The notes: generated from the letters alone by a model not told the origin. Counted from the stretch's first letter, positions 15,419-24,463 are shown. The stretch is 40,408 bases of DNA from Parashewanella hymeniacidonis (GCF_016900895.1 NZ_JAFEUN010000030.1:1-40408); one strand, 5' to 3'. Made by a program: numbers and translations.

Positions 15419-16432
15419 CTATTTATACCCGTTTGGGTTTTGTGATTGCCATTTCCAAGTGCTGTTTGCCATGTCTTCTAAGGTATGAACAGTTTTCCAG
15501 TTCAACTCTGTTTGTGCATTGGTTGGATCGGCGTAGCAAGCCGCAATATCACCTGGTCTTCTGTCAACAATTTCATATTTAATTGTTTTACCGCAGGCTT
15601 TTTCAAATGCCTTAACCATATCAATTACACTGTAACCAGTGCCTGTACCTAAGTTGAATGTAACAAGACCTGGATTAGTTTTTAGTTTGTCCAGTGCTTT
15701 CAAATGACCCACAGCTAGGTCAACTACATGGATGTAGTCGCGAACACCTGTACCATCATGAGTTTCATAGTCGCCACCAAAAACAGAAAGTTGTTCACGC
15801 TTGCCTACTGCAACTTGTGAGATAAATGGCATTAGATTATTTGGAATGTCGTTAGGGTTTTCACCAATCAAGCCACTTTCGTGTGCACCAACGGGGTTGA
15901 AGTATCTAAGACGGGCGATATTCCAGCTATCATCGGCATGTTGAAGGTCAGCTAAAATATTCTCTACCATAAGTTTAGAGCTGCCGTAAGGATTTGTTGC
16001 TCCAGTCGAGAAGTCTTCTCTAATGGGTAAAGATGCCGGGTCGCCATAAACAGTTGCGGATGAGCTAAACACAAAATTTTTAACATTAAATTCAGCCATC
16101 ACTTCACATAAAACAAGTGTGCCTGTTACGTTGTTCTCGTAGTACTTCAAAGGCTTTTGTACTGATTCACCCACAGCTTTTAAGCCAGCAAAATGAATCA
16201 CGGAATCTATCTGATGATCTGTGAAGATTTTTTGAAGTAATGGCTTGTTGAGAATGTCACCTTGATAAAATGTCGCTTGCTTCCCTTGAGTAATTTGCTC
16301 GATTCTCTCTAATACCGCAACACACGAATTTGATAGATTATCTAAAATAATGACCTCTTCACCATTATTTAATAGTTCTACAACCGTGTGACTTCCAATA
16401 TACCCAGTTCCACCAGTGACCAAAACAGCCAT
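15419..16432 (-). CDS. galE: UDP-glucose 4-epimerase GalE
   Basis: GalE interconverts UDP-glucose and UDP-galactose with bound NAD, feeding galactose use and surface polysaccharide synthesis. The 337-residue protein starts with the Rossmann loop VTGGTGYIG, has [11 protein letters not shown] with the catalytic Ser/Thr region, the YxxxK pair in [19 protein letters not shown] and the sugar-binding region further on. Length is that of E. coli GalE (338). The ATG at 16432 is preferred to one three codons upstream (16441) because AAAGGA lies at the right distance and GalE proteins start right before the first strand. It is divergent from phhA. Confidence 0.93.
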   Translation of the reverse strand: MAVLVTGGTGYIGSHTVVELLNNGEEVIILDNLSNSCVAVLERIEQITQGKQATFYQGDILNKPLLQKIFTDHQIDSVIHFAGLKAVGESVQKPLKYYENNVTGTLVLCEVMAEFNVKNFVFSSSATVYGDPASLPIREDFSTGATNPYGSSKLMVENILADLQHADDSWNIARLRYFNPVGAHESGLIGENPNDIPNNLMPFISQVAVGKREQLSVFGGDYETHDGTGVRDYIHVVDLAVGHLKALDKLKTNPGLVTFNLGTGTGYSVIDMVKAFEKACGKTIKYEIVDRRPGDIAACYADPTNAQTELNWKTVHTLEDMANSTWKWQSQNPNGYK

Positions 16433-16556
16433 TAAAACCATCCTTTTTATTATCGATTTATCTATCTCAGATTGTACTTCTATTCACTTTAAATAGAAAT
16501 CAACAAATAATGATGGAATGACTAACATTAAGAAATAGAAAGGAAAATAATTTAAT

Positions 16557-16574
16557 TGTAATCTTTGGTTTACA
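16557..16574 (+). promoter_or_regulatory. TyrR box (strong match) upstream of phhA
   Basis: The 18 bases TGTAAT-N6-TTTACA match the TyrR consensus TGTAAA-N6-TTTACA at 11 of 12 defined positions. The site lies about 103-120 bases before the phhA start, in the gap between galE and phhA, and tyrR itself is encoded 1.4 kb away. It is a strong candidate for control of phhAB by TyrR with aromatic amino acids as co-effectors. Confidence 0.7.
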
Positions 16575-16586
16575 AATATTGATTGA

Positions 16587-16604
16587 TGTAAGTCAATTTT
16601 AACA
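16587..16604 (+). promoter_or_regulatory. Second, weaker TyrR-box-like site
   Basis: TGTAAG-N6-TTAACA matches the TyrR consensus at 10 of 12 positions. It begins exactly 30 bases after the first box, close to three helical turns, so both sites face the same side of DNA. Paired strong and weak boxes are the known pattern for TyrR hexamer control in E. coli. Confidence 0.5.
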
Positions 16605-16676
16605 GCGGTTTGAGTTAACAAACGACGATTCATATCACAGTATGAAGAGATAACATATTGATAAGAAGATAGAGCT

Positions 16677-17471
16677 ATGAAAGGCACAAAGTACATTTCC
16701 CATGAACCTGACGCATCAGGTTTATTTCATTATAGCGATGAAGAACATGATGTATGGCGCCAGTTATATGCTCGACAAGAGGTCAATTTACCAGGTCGAG
16801 CATGTAAAGAGTATTTGGAGGGGATTGATGCTCTTAATATGCCAAAAGATAGAATTCCTCAGCTTGGTGAAATTGATAAAGTACTGCTTGATGCTACTGG
16901 ATGGAAAACAGCAGCCGTTCCGGCGCTAATCGGTTTTGGTAAGTTTTTTGAACTACTGGCGTCGAAACAGTTTCCTGTAGCAACTTTTATTCGTAGAAAA
17001 GAAGAGTTTGATTACTTGCAAGAGCCGGATATTTTCCACGAAATATTTGGCCATTGCCCAATGTTAACCAACCCATCTTTTGCCCACTTCTCTCATGTTT
17101 ATGGTCAACTAGGATTAGCTGCATCTAAAGAGGAAAGAGTATTTCTGGCGAGAATGTATTGGTTCACAGTTGAATTTGGATTGATGAAGTCAAAGTCGAA
17201 TAACTATGAAATCTATGGTGGTGGTATTTTAAGTTCTCCGGGCGAAACAATGTACTCGTTGAGTGAGAAGCCTGAACATCATGATTTTGATTTACTCAAT
17301 GTGATGCGTACACCGTATCGAATTGATATTATGCAACCGATTTATTATGTCATTGAAAATTTGGATTTCTTAGATGAAATTACAAAAATGGACATTATGG
17401 GCACGGTTGCTAAAGCACGTGAATTAGGCCTTTTTGCGCCAAAGTTTGAGCCTAAAGCCAAGGCAAGTTAA
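16677..17471 (+). CDS. phhA: Phenylalanine 4-monooxygenase PhhA
   Basis: PhhA hydroxylates phenylalanine to tyrosine with oxygen and a tetrahydropterin. The 264-residue protein is the short, catalytic-domain-only bacterial form. The iron ligands are seen as H121 and H126 in HEIFGH and E166 in FTVEFG; around them are LQEPDIFHEIFGHCP and EIYGGGILSSPGE, both typical of the aromatic amino-acid hydroxylases. It starts the phhA-phhB pair (28 bases apart), with PhhB recycling the oxidised pterin. Two TyrR boxes lie upstream, so induction by aromatic amino acids is likely. Products pass to the homogentisate route, whose last steps (fahA, maiA) follow beyond tyrR. Confidence 0.95.
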   Translation: MKGTKYISHEPDASGLFHYSDEEHDVWRQLYARQEVNLPGRACKEYLEGIDALNMPKDRIPQLGEIDKVLLDATGWKTAAVPALIGFGKFFELLASKQFPVATFIRRKEEFDYLQEPDIFHEIFGHCPMLTNPSFAHFSHVYGQLGLAASKEERVFLARMYWFTVEFGLMKSKSNNYEIYGGGILSSPGETMYSLSEKPEHHDFDLLNVMRTPYRIDIMQPIYYVIENLDFLDEITKMDIMGTVAKARELGLFAPKFEPKAKAS

Positions 17472-17499
17472 ACGTTGATTTAAAGGAAAGAAAATAACA

Positions 17500-17838
17500 A
17501 TGTCTGAATTATCTGAAATGAAGTGTGTGTCTTGCCATGGTGATGCACCTAAAGTGACTGATGCTGAACTTGCAGAGCTTGTAAGAATGGTACCAGATTG
17601 GCATGTTGAAGTTCGTGATGGAATCATGCAACTTGAGCGTGTATTCAAGTTTAAAAACTTTAAACAGGCGATTGCATTTACCAATACTGTTGGTGATATG
17701 GCTGAAGAAGAAGGTCATCACCCAGGCCTACTTACTGAATGGGGTAAAGTGACGATCACTTGGTGGTCTCATTCGATTAAAGGCCTACATAAAAATGATT
17801 TTGTTTGTGCAGCAAAAACTGATCAGTTGTTTGGTTAA
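17500..17838 (+). CDS. phhB: 4a-hydroxytetrahydrobiopterin dehydratase PhhB
   Basis: PhhB dehydrates the 4a-hydroxy-pterin made by PhhA so that it can be reduced and reused. The 112-residue protein has the pterin-carbinolamine dehydratase signature EEEGHHP (H73, H74) followed by [19 protein letters not shown] with H91, the residues that act in the family. Length is normal. AAAGGAAAG lies just before the start. It follows phhA by 28 bases and ends before a strong terminator, so phhA-phhB is a two-gene operon. Confidence 0.93.
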   Translation: MSELSEMKCVSCHGDAPKVTDAELAELVRMVPDWHVEVRDGIMQLERVFKFKNFKQAIAFTNTVGDMAEEEGHHPGLLTEWGKVTITWWSHSIKGLHKNDFVCAAKTDQLFG

Positions 17839-17874
17839 TCTGTAATTTATCTATAGTTAATCTAGCTTTTATAT

Positions 17875-17920
17875 AAAATAATCAGCATGTTACTGAGTTA
17901 ATGTGTTGATTATTTTTTTT
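17875..17920 (+). terminator. Intrinsic terminator after phhB
   Basis: AAAATAATCA (17875-17884) pairs with TGATTATTTT (17907-17916), with further pairing of GCAT and ATGT inside, and the stem runs into eight T residues (17913-17920). It separates phhAB from tyrR. Just after it, TGTAAAC occurs twice as a direct repeat (17921-17927, 17936-17942), which could be TyrR half-sites ahead of tyrR. Confidence 0.7.
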
Positions 17921-18071
17921 TGTAAACAAAATATCTGTAAACGAGACTTGCCACTCAACGTATAAAACACTACCGTATAGACATTTTTTAGCTCTAGGAC
18001 TCTTTCAAATTCAACGCTAACAAGTGGGTGAGATAGAGAGTTACCCTAAAAATGTAAGGGAATATCAAACT

Positions 18072-19622
18072 ATGCGTCTGGAAATCAGTTGTAACGATCG
18101 TGTGGGACTCGCTAAAGACATCCTTGAAGTGTTAGAGCGTTATGGCATAAACCTACTTGCCATTGATGCCAGTAATTTTGGTTTTATTTACCTTCAATTT
18201 GCCGAGGTCGGTTTTGAAGTGTTAAGTGAGTTAATGCCTCAATTGAGAAAAGTTGAAGGTGTTACCGATGTTCGTACAGCTGCCTTTATGCCTTCAGAGC
18301 AAAAACATTATGCTCTCAAAACGCTTCTTACTACTTTGCCAGATCTAGTTTTCTCAATTGATATTAAAGCGAGAATTAGAATTATTAATGAATCCGCTTT
18401 GATGGTATTAGAAACGCCCGAAAATGAAGTGATTGGTGAGCAACTTAATCAATGGATAAATGGTTTTAGTTTTAGCCGTTGGTTGTCAGAACCTGAAGTA
18501 TTAGCTCAAGCGGCAAGAGTGCAAATTGGCCAAAGTGATTACTTAGCGGAAATGTTGCCTCTATTTTTACCTCAAGAAGATTCGGATTTTGGTGATGAGC
18601 CTGTACTCGTTGGTGCCGTAGTTTCTTTAAAATCACCCGCAAGAGTTGGCAAACAGTTCAATGCATTACAAAACCAAATTACGGGCTTTGATTCTGTACT
18701 AGCGGTTAGCGACAAGATGAAAGCTGTTTTAAAGACGGCGCAGCGTATGGCTCAATTAGATGCACCATTACTGATCACTGGTGAAACGGGGACAGGAAAA
18801 GAGCTCATGGCGAAAGCCAGTCACGATGCAAGTATGAGGCGTGAACAACCTTTCATTGCTGTTAATTGTGCAGCATTACCCGATAAAGTCGCAGAAGAAG
18901 AGCTTTTTGGGCTTTGTGAACAAGGGGTGACAGTAAAGCGCGGTTACATCGATGAAGCTAAAGGCGGAACATTATTTTTTGATGAAGTATCCGAGATGTC
19001 AGCCGCAGCTCAAGTTAAATTATTAAGAGTACTTCAAGATGGCTCATTTCGTCGAGTTGGCGGAAATAAAGAGATCAGGGCTGATATCCGTGTCATTTGT
19101 TCTACTCAAGAAAACCTTGCTGAGCTATGCCAATCAGGTGCATTTAGAGAGGATTTGTATTACCGGATAAATGTGTTGAGCTATCACCTTCCTGCATTAA
19201 GAGAGCGTAAACTTGATATTATTCCGCTAACTGAAATGTTCCTTGAACATTACAGTTTACAGCTATCAAGTCCAACACGACGCATTTCGGCTCACTGTAA
19301 AGATGTTATTTTGAAATATGCATGGCCGGGAAATGTTCGACAGCTTAAAAATGCAATTTTTAGAGCCGTGTCGATGCACAGTGGCGGTAACGAACTAGAA
19401 GTAGAACAATTAAAATTGCCTTCTTATGCTGAAGGTTTTGGATATTTCGATAACGAATTTGAAGGGAGCTTAGAAGATGCAATGAAGCAATTCGAAGCGA
19501 GCTTATTAAGACGTTTATATCCCGCTTATCCAAGCACTCGTCAGCTTGCAAAGAAACTAGGTGTTTCGCACACCGCTATTGCTAATAAGCTTCGTGACTA
19601 CAAAATCACCAAGAAGAAATAA
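18072..19622 (+). CDS. tyrR: Transcriptional regulator TyrR
   Basis: TyrR senses tyrosine and other aromatic amino acids and represses or activates genes for their transport and metabolism. The 516-residue protein has an N-terminal ACT domain (MRLEISCNDRVGLAKDILEV), a PAS domain (about 78-190), an AAA+ domain with Walker A GETGTGKE (237-244) and Walker B GGTLFFDE, and a C-terminal HTH (STRQLAKKLGVSHTAIANKL). The GAFTGA loop that binds sigma-54 is absent, replaced by LCEQGVTVKRGYIDEA, as in E. coli TyrR, which works with sigma-70. ATG at 18072 is chosen over 18024 because it aligns with the E. coli start (513 residues) and AAGGG precedes it. It lies inside the pathway it should control. Confidence 0.93.
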   Translation: MRLEISCNDRVGLAKDILEVLERYGINLLAIDASNFGFIYLQFAEVGFEVLSELMPQLRKVEGVTDVRTAAFMPSEQKHYALKTLLTTLPDLVFSIDIKARIRIINESALMVLETPENEVIGEQLNQWINGFSFSRWLSEPEVLAQAARVQIGQSDYLAEMLPLFLPQEDSDFGDEPVLVGAVVSLKSPARVGKQFNALQNQITGFDSVLAVSDKMKAVLKTAQRMAQLDAPLLITGETGTGKELMAKASHDASMRREQPFIAVNCAALPDKVAEEELFGLCEQGVTVKRGYIDEAKGGTLFFDEVSEMSAAAQVKLLRVLQDGSFRRVGGNKEIRADIRVICSTQENLAELCQSGAFREDLYYRINVLSYHLPALRERKLDIIPLTEMFLEHYSLQLSSPTRRISAHCKDVILKYAWPGNVRQLKNAIFRAVSMHSGGNELEVEQLKLPSYAEGFGYFDNEFEGSLEDAMKQFEASLLRRLYPAYPSTRQLAKKLGVSHTAIANKLRDYKITKKK

Positions 19623-19649
19623 TTGGCAAATATGATTTACGAATTAGTG

Positions 19650-19690
19650 AAAAAAGAAATAGTGTGACATTGTTCACACTATTTCTTTTT
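19650..19690. terminator. Strong bidirectional terminator after tyrR
   Basis: AAAAAAGAAATAGTGTGA and TCACACTATTTCTTTTT form a stem of 17 pairs with a short loop. The A-run on one side and T-run on the other let it work in both directions. It separates tyrR from fahA. Confidence 0.8.
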
Positions 19691-19739
19691 GTGCCCTTTT
19701 GGGGTATCTCTATACCCTGCAAAGAATTGAGGAGTTTCC

Positions 19740-20726
19740 ATGAAATTAGCAACGTATGAAAATGGCCGCCGTGATGGTCAACTAATGTTAGTTAGCCGTG
19801 ATTTATCAAAAGCAGTTGAGGTTCCAGCTATTGCGCAAACAATGCAACAGCTTATGGATTCTTGGGATTTATTACAGCCACAACTACAAGAGTTGTATGA
19901 AGCATTGAATGAAGGCCAAATGGACAATGCTGTTGATTTCGATGAAAGTAAATGCCATTCGCCGTTACCTCGTGCCTACCAATGGGCTGATGGCAGTGCT
20001 TATGTAAATCACGTTGAATTAGTACGTAAAGCGCGTGGTGCAGAAATGCCAGAAACATTCTGGACAAACCCGCTTGTTTATCAAGGTGGTTCAGATAGTT
20101 TTATTGCGCCAAAGGCTGATATCGAATTGGGTAGCGAAGAATGGGGCATTGATTTCGAATCTGAAATCGCAGTGATCACTGATGATGTGCCAATGGGCGT
20201 TTCAGCTGATAATGCTGTTAAGCACATTAAGCTACTGATGCTGGTTAACGATGTATCACTAAGAAACCTGATCCCAGGTGAATTAGCGAAGGGCTTTGGT
20301 TTCTTCCAATCAAAACCATCAAGCAGCTTTTCTCCTGTGGCGATCACACCTGATGAGTTAGGTGATAAATGGCAAGATGCTAAGGTTCATTTACCGCTAA
20401 TCACGCATTTGAATGACGAGCTATTTGGTCAACCAAATGCTGGCGTTGATATGACGTTCAACTTTGCACAACTTGTCGCACATGTTGCTAAGTCTCGACC
20501 AATGGGCGCTGGTGCAATTATTGGCTCAGGCACCATTTCAAACTATGACCGCAGTGCAGGTTCGAGCTGTCTTGCAGAAAAGCGTATGCTAGAAACGATT
20601 GCTGACGGCAAACCAGCAACGTCATTCATGAAGTTTGGCGATAAAGTTCGCATCGAAATGAACGATGAACAAGGTAACAGTATCTTTGGCACAATCGATC
20701 AAACCGTTGTTGAATACAAAGCATAA
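19740..20726 (+). CDS. fahA: Fumarylacetoacetase FahA
   Basis: FahA splits fumarylacetoacetate into fumarate and acetoacetate, the last step of tyrosine breakdown. The 328-residue protein has the FAH-fold metal-site region: ADIELGSEEWGIDFESEIAV supplies the acidic ligands, followed by LVNDVSLRNLIPGELAKGFG, FFQSKPSSSFSPVAITPDEL and GAGAIIGSGTISN with EKRMLETIADGK. Length fits the shorter bacterial group (about 330) rather than the 420-residue animal type. GAGGAG lies right before the start. A terminator hairpin separates it from maiA, 61 bases on, which may reduce read-through between the two. Confidence 0.9.
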   Translation: MKLATYENGRRDGQLMLVSRDLSKAVEVPAIAQTMQQLMDSWDLLQPQLQELYEALNEGQMDNAVDFDESKCHSPLPRAYQWADGSAYVNHVELVRKARGAEMPETFWTNPLVYQGGSDSFIAPKADIELGSEEWGIDFESEIAVITDDVPMGVSADNAVKHIKLLMLVNDVSLRNLIPGELAKGFGFFQSKPSSSFSPVAITPDELGDKWQDAKVHLPLITHLNDELFGQPNAGVDMTFNFAQLVAHVAKSRPMGAGAIIGSGTISNYDRSAGSSCLAEKRMLETIADGKPATSFMKFGDKVRIEMNDEQGNSIFGTIDQTVVEYKA

Positions 20727-20747
20727 TCTAATTAGATTTTGACAATA

Positions 20748-20773
20748 AAAACGGGGCTTTCTAGCCCCGTTTT
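20748..20773 (+). terminator. Intrinsic terminator between fahA and maiA
   Basis: AAAACGGGGC and GCCCCGTTTT form a perfect 10-bp stem with a six-base loop and end in TTTT. It lies only 14 bases before the maiA start, so maiA either depends on read-through or is reduced relative to fahA. Confidence 0.8.
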
Positions 20774-20787
20774 GTTAGGAGAATATA

Positions 20788-21438
20788 ATGAAACTTTATG
20801 GTTATTGGCGTTCAAGTGCGGCTTATCGTGTTCGAATCGCACTTAATTTAAAAGCACTTGATGCTGAACATATTTCAGTGCATTTGGTTAAAGATGGTGG
20901 TCAGCAACACACTTCTGAATATAGCGAACTGAATGCCCAAGAATTGGTACCGACATTAGTAACAGAATTAGATGGGAAACCGTTTAAACTGACACAATCA
21001 TTAGCAATTTTAGATTTTCTTGACGATGCATATCCGAATGTCACTTTATTACCCAAAGCTCATGCAGATAAAGCGATAGTGAGAAGTATGGCCTTGCTGG
21101 TGGCTTGTGATGTTCACCCTTTAAATAACTTAAGCATTCTTCAGTATTTGTCTAATGAATTGAATGTCGATAACGATGCTAAAAATTCCTGGTATCACCA
21201 CTGGGTTCATAAAGGGTTCCATGCTTTGGAGTCAATGCTAGAGACACACAGTGGTAAATATTGTTTTGGTAACGAAGTAACCCTAGCTGATATTTGTTTG
21301 ATTCCACAAATCTATAATGCGAAGCGATTTAATGTGCCTTTGGCTGATTACCCAAACATAGAGCGCATTTGGAATGAGTGCCATAAACTTGAGGCATTCG
21401 ATAAAGCATTGCCAGAAAATCAACATGATGCAGTTTAG
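20788..21438 (+). CDS. maiA: Maleylacetoacetate isomerase MaiA (zeta-class GST)
   Basis: MaiA turns maleylacetoacetate into fumarylacetoacetate, the substrate of FahA, using glutathione. The 216-residue protein has the zeta-GST N-terminal motif YGYWRSSAAYRVRIALNLK with the catalytic Ser, QELVPTL (cis-Pro), TQSLAILDFLDD, and the C-terminal VTLADICLIPQIYNAKRF common to the class. TTAGGAG precedes the start. It follows fahA in the same direction and finishes the aromatic catabolic set. Its stop codon TAG directly abuts or overlaps the left end of a MITE-like element. Confidence 0.92.
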   Translation: MKLYGYWRSSAAYRVRIALNLKALDAEHISVHLVKDGGQQHTSEYSELNAQELVPTLVTELDGKPFKLTQSLAILDFLDDAYPNVTLLPKAHADKAIVRSMALLVACDVHPLNNLSILQYLSNELNVDNDAKNSWYHHWVHKGFHALESMLETHSGKYCFGNEVTLADICLIPQIYNAKRFNVPLADYPNIERIWNECHKLEAFDKALPENQHDAV

Positions 21439-21704
21439 GAACTGTCCCGAAATAACTTCTTGATTTGTTACTGCTTAAAATTGTCACTATCAAGGCATGA
21501 AGAATGATGTTTAGTGATTCTAAATAAATGATGAGTAACGCAGAGAGTGACAATTTTTAAGCGTAACCCTTTGGGCTGAATTTAGTTTTTGCTTCTACTG
21601 CGTTGTCAAAGGCTCATGTAGAGTCACTACACTACACCTTCTCCGCCTGGTAGAAGTTAAAACTAAATAACAGCAAACCAGAGAAGTTATCATGGGATAG
21701 TTCC
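21438..21704. repeat. MITE-like element with nested inverted repeats
   Basis: The 267-base stretch has imperfect terminal inverted repeats: GGAACTGTCCCG then ATAACTTCT at the left, and AGAAGTTAT then GGGATAGTTCC at the right. Two further inverted pairs are nested inside: TGCTTAAAATTGTCACT against AGTGACAATTTTTAAGCG (21472-21563 region), and ATTTAGTTTTTGCTTCTAC against GTAGAAGTTAAAACTAAAT (about 21580-21668). It has no coding frame of note. This looks like a small non-autonomous mobile element or a dispersed structured repeat. Its left end is at the maiA stop, so it fills the region between maiA and the MFS gene. Confidence 0.6.
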
Positions 21705-21714
21705 TTGGCGTTTT

Positions 21715-21744
21715 TCGCTTCCTAATCAGTTGATCAGGAAGCGA
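21715..21744. terminator. Hairpin between the MITE-like element and the MFS gene
   Basis: TCGCTTCCT and AGGAAGCGA pair perfectly over nine bases, with weaker pairing of ATCA and GATC inside. No T-run follows on either strand, so a terminator role between the convergent genes is only a guess. Confidence 0.35.
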
Positions 21745-21766
21745 TACTATCGTGCTCTAAAGATAA

Positions 21767-22978
21767 TTATTTGTCGCCCCAAAGTGTTAATTTGTAGTGA
21801 CCTCGATAAAACATTAAACAGGCTAATATGACAGATAAAGAAGCAAAAATTAATGTGTAATCAACTTTAATCAACAGTAATAACGTGCCAATGGCAGCCG
21901 CAGCTAGGTTTCCTACGCAAAATATGGTTACCATCATGCCCATTAAGCTTCCTTGGGCTCGATCTTCATAGGCAGTTGAAATATAACTGGTGAGAAATCC
22001 ATTATAAATCGCAACACCCATTCCGATTAAAGCAAAAGAAGCCCAAAACCAACTTTGCTCAATGAGAGGCATGATAAATAACCCTGACGCAACAAATGAC
22101 ATACCGATTAAACTCCCTTTAGCTGTTGTTACTTTTTCTTGTAACTTAGGATTTAATAGTGTGCTCTGAATCAACATACAACTGGTAATAAATACGGTTG
22201 CCCAACCGATACTTGAAGGGTCGTAAGATAATTTTTCTACCAGCCAGACAGGATAAAATTCGTAATAAATATTTATGCCAAGCATCAATAAGAAATAGAT
22301 TAAAAAGAATCGTCTCAGAGGCGCTTCTTTTAGCAGAATTAGACTGGATCCTTTTTCTGCATTCTTAACAGAACGATTTAAGGTGTCGGGTAACAAGAAG
22401 TAACAGCACGCAGTAGCAATAAAACAAGCAAGAGCTGCCCATAGGAATACTACATCGATACCTTGAGATGCTAATTGCCCTCCTGCAAGAGGACCTACCA
22501 AGTAACCGCCAAATCCCATTGCGCTTATCCAAGATAAACTCTTAGTTTTATGAATTGTAGGATGTAAATCGATGGCAATAGCTCGAGCGATGGCTACGTT
22601 ACCTTCCAGCAAGCCTGTAATAAATCGAGACAAACAGAATAAAAGGTAGTCACCCTTATAAACGGCCATTGCTGTTAATACATAGCTGATTGAGCTGCCG
22701 AGCATGGTGACCGTGAGTACTCGTTTTCGTCCTTGTCTATCAGATAAAGCACCAATGAAACTTGAGCCAATAATTACCCCTAAAGGGTAAATGCCAATGA
22801 CGATACCAAATAACAGCTCTTTAGGTAATGACATAAAATGAGTGAGCGGACTCAACCCTTCTTCAAATAAAGGCGCAAGTATAGGGTAAGGAAGGGCAAT
22901 ACCTGCCACGCTTAACAGCGTAACCAATAGGGTTACGCCGAGAATACTGTTTGCTTGAGTGCTTATTTCGCTTTTCAT
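21767..22978 (-). CDS. MFS transporter, drug-efflux type
   Basis: The 403-residue protein is hydrophobic throughout, with about 12 membrane helices. The conserved MFS loop between helices 2 and 3 is seen as GALSDRQGRKRVL (G-x-L-x-D-r-x-G-r-k/r), and FITGLLEGNVAIARAIAIDL with GGYLVGPLAGG gives the TetA/drug-antiporter (DHA1) pattern. It would sit in the inner membrane and export a small molecule by proton exchange. The substrate cannot be told. It is divergent from the RND operon, with 294 bases between the starts, so the two efflux systems could share control. No local regulator gene is present. Confidence 0.85.
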   Translation of the reverse strand: MKSEISTQANSILGVTLLVTLLSVAGIALPYPILAPLFEEGLSPLTHFMSLPKELLFGIVIGIYPLGVIIGSSFIGALSDRQGRKRVLTVTMLGSSISYVLTAMAVYKGDYLLFCLSRFITGLLEGNVAIARAIAIDLHPTIHKTKSLSWISAMGFGGYLVGPLAGGQLASQGIDVVFLWAALACFIATACCYFLLPDTLNRSVKNAEKGSSLILLKEAPLRRFFLIYFLLMLGINIYYEFYPVWLVEKLSYDPSSIGWATVFITSCMLIQSTLLNPKLQEKVTTAKGSLIGMSFVASGLFIMPLIEQSWFWASFALIGMGVAIYNGFLTSYISTAYEDRAQGSLMGMMVTIFCVGNLAAAAIGTLLLLIKVDYTLIFASLSVILACLMFYRGHYKLTLWGDK

Positions 22979-23150
22979 TTTAGCTTCTTATTTTATCTCT
23001 CTGGATTATATCTTAATCTTTAATTTTAATAAGTAAATATAAAAGTTTATAAAATAACTTTAATGCTTTGAAGTTGACATCATTTCGTAACTCACCTTGG
23101 GATAAAATTATTGACACAATCAGTAACAATTAGAGACATCTTTGTTCACA

Positions 23151-23169
23151 GATATTGATTATCATATCC
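23151..23169 (+). promoter_or_regulatory. Fur-box-like site upstream of the RND operon
   Basis: The 19 bases starting GATATTGATTATCATAT match the 19-base Fur consensus (GATAATGATAATCATTATC) at about 14 positions. The site is in the gap between the MFS and RND genes, 104-122 bases before the adaptor start. The match is modest and this is AT-rich DNA, so chance is possible. Confidence 0.3.
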
Positions 23170-23272
23170 ACAATAAAATTACTCTTACTGTTGAGTCGCA
23201 ACGGAACGCTGAACTCATCAGAGTGATTAAAATTAAAAATATCCCGAAGGGAGCATAAAAGAGGACACTCGT

Positions 23273-24448
23273 GTGGCAACTAAGAAACAAATATTTTTAC
23301 CAGTTGCAGTATTAACCGGCGCCATTTTAATTGCGATCGGTTTTGCTTCAATGAAAAAGCCGCCAGCAGAAAAGCCAGAAGTCGATAATCGTCCCGTGGT
23401 AACAGTAGAGCAGGTGCAACCAATTGATTATACCCACACTATTAACTCTTACGGTGTTGTAACAGGTAAATATGAAACAGAGTTAGTTGCTCAGGTTTCT
23501 GGTCAAATTTTACATGTGTCTGATGCTTTTGTTCGAGGTGGATTTGTACGCAAAGGTGACATACTTGCAAAAATCGACCCAAGTGATTATGAGGCTGCAC
23601 TTATTGAAGCTGAAGCTTCGGTAGCCAATGCACAATCAACACTCGTGCAAGAGAAAGCGCAAGGTAAAGTTGCAGAAAGAGAATGGGCTCAGATCTCACA
23701 GGGTAAGCCAACAGAGTTGAGCTTACGTAAACCCCAGCTTGCGCAAGAAATTGCACGTTTAAAATCAGCAGAAGCTGGGTTAAAACGTGCAAAAAGAAAT
23801 GTTGAACGTACTGTCATTCGAGCGCCTTATGATGCGTTAGTTGAAGCTCGTAATATTGGTTTAGGCTCATACGTAAACACAGGTACTACTTTAGGTAAAA
23901 CCATCAGTGTGGATACTGCAGAAGTCAGATTACCTGTTGCAGATAAAGAACTGGCTTATTTGGAGCGCTCTGGCAAAAACGCTGAAGTCACCATCCAGAC
24001 CAATTTAGCTGGCAAAGCACAATCTTGGCAAGGAAAGATCATACGTTCAGAAGGGGTTGTTGATAGTAATAGTCGCATGACGTATTTAGTGGCTCAGGTT
24101 GTCGACCCTTACGGTATTAACTCTGACAAACCTGTTCTTAAATTTGGTTCATATGTAACCGCCTCTATTACTGGTGATAAAGCCGGGAAAGTTGTTATTG
24201 TTCCGCGCCATTTAGTTGTCGAAGGCAATGTTTCTGTTTTAGGTGATGACCAACTACTGAAGTTAAAACCAGTATCGATTCTGCGTGAACGAGGCAAACA
24301 AGCGATTATTTCTGAAGGCTTACAAGCCGGAGATAAGCTTATTGTGTCTGCACTCGATTATCCATTAGAAGGCATGGCACTTGCACTGCCAGGTGATAAA
24401 AAGAAACCTGAACCAGTAGAAGATGCCGAAGAAGCTGAACAGGACTAA
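23273..24448 (+). CDS. RND efflux periplasmic adaptor (membrane fusion protein)
   Basis: The 391-residue protein has an N-terminal membrane anchor (about 8-26), then the adaptor domains: a first half-barrel TINSYGVVTGKYETELVAQV, SGQILHVSDAFVRGGFVRKG with AKIDPSDYEAALIEAEASV (lipoyl domain and hairpin start), the hairpin coil (about 100-160), VERTVIRAPYDALVEARNIG as the return lipoyl half, and a C-terminal acidic tail. It bridges the inner-membrane pump and an outer-membrane channel. The GTG start has GAGGA upstream. The pump gene begins 15 bases after its stop. No TolC-like gene follows, so a shared TolC is likely. Confidence 0.88.
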   Translation: MATKKQIFLPVAVLTGAILIAIGFASMKKPPAEKPEVDNRPVVTVEQVQPIDYTHTINSYGVVTGKYETELVAQVSGQILHVSDAFVRGGFVRKGDILAKIDPSDYEAALIEAEASVANAQSTLVQEKAQGKVAEREWAQISQGKPTELSLRKPQLAQEIARLKSAEAGLKRAKRNVERTVIRAPYDALVEARNIGLGSYVNTGTTLGKTISVDTAEVRLPVADKELAYLERSGKNAEVTIQTNLAGKAQSWQGKIIRSEGVVDSNSRMTYLVAQVVDPYGINSDKPVLKFGSYVTASITGDKAGKVVIVPRHLVVEGNVSVLGDDQLLKLKPVSILRERGKQAIISEGLQAGDKLIVSALDYPLEGMALALPGDKKKPEPVEDAEEAEQD

Positions 24449-24463
24449 GAGTAGGGATACCTA

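Noticed and set aside
18072-19622. TyrR as a sigma-54-dependent activator
   Set aside because: The AAA+ domain is present, but the GAFTGA loop needed to contact sigma-54 is missing.
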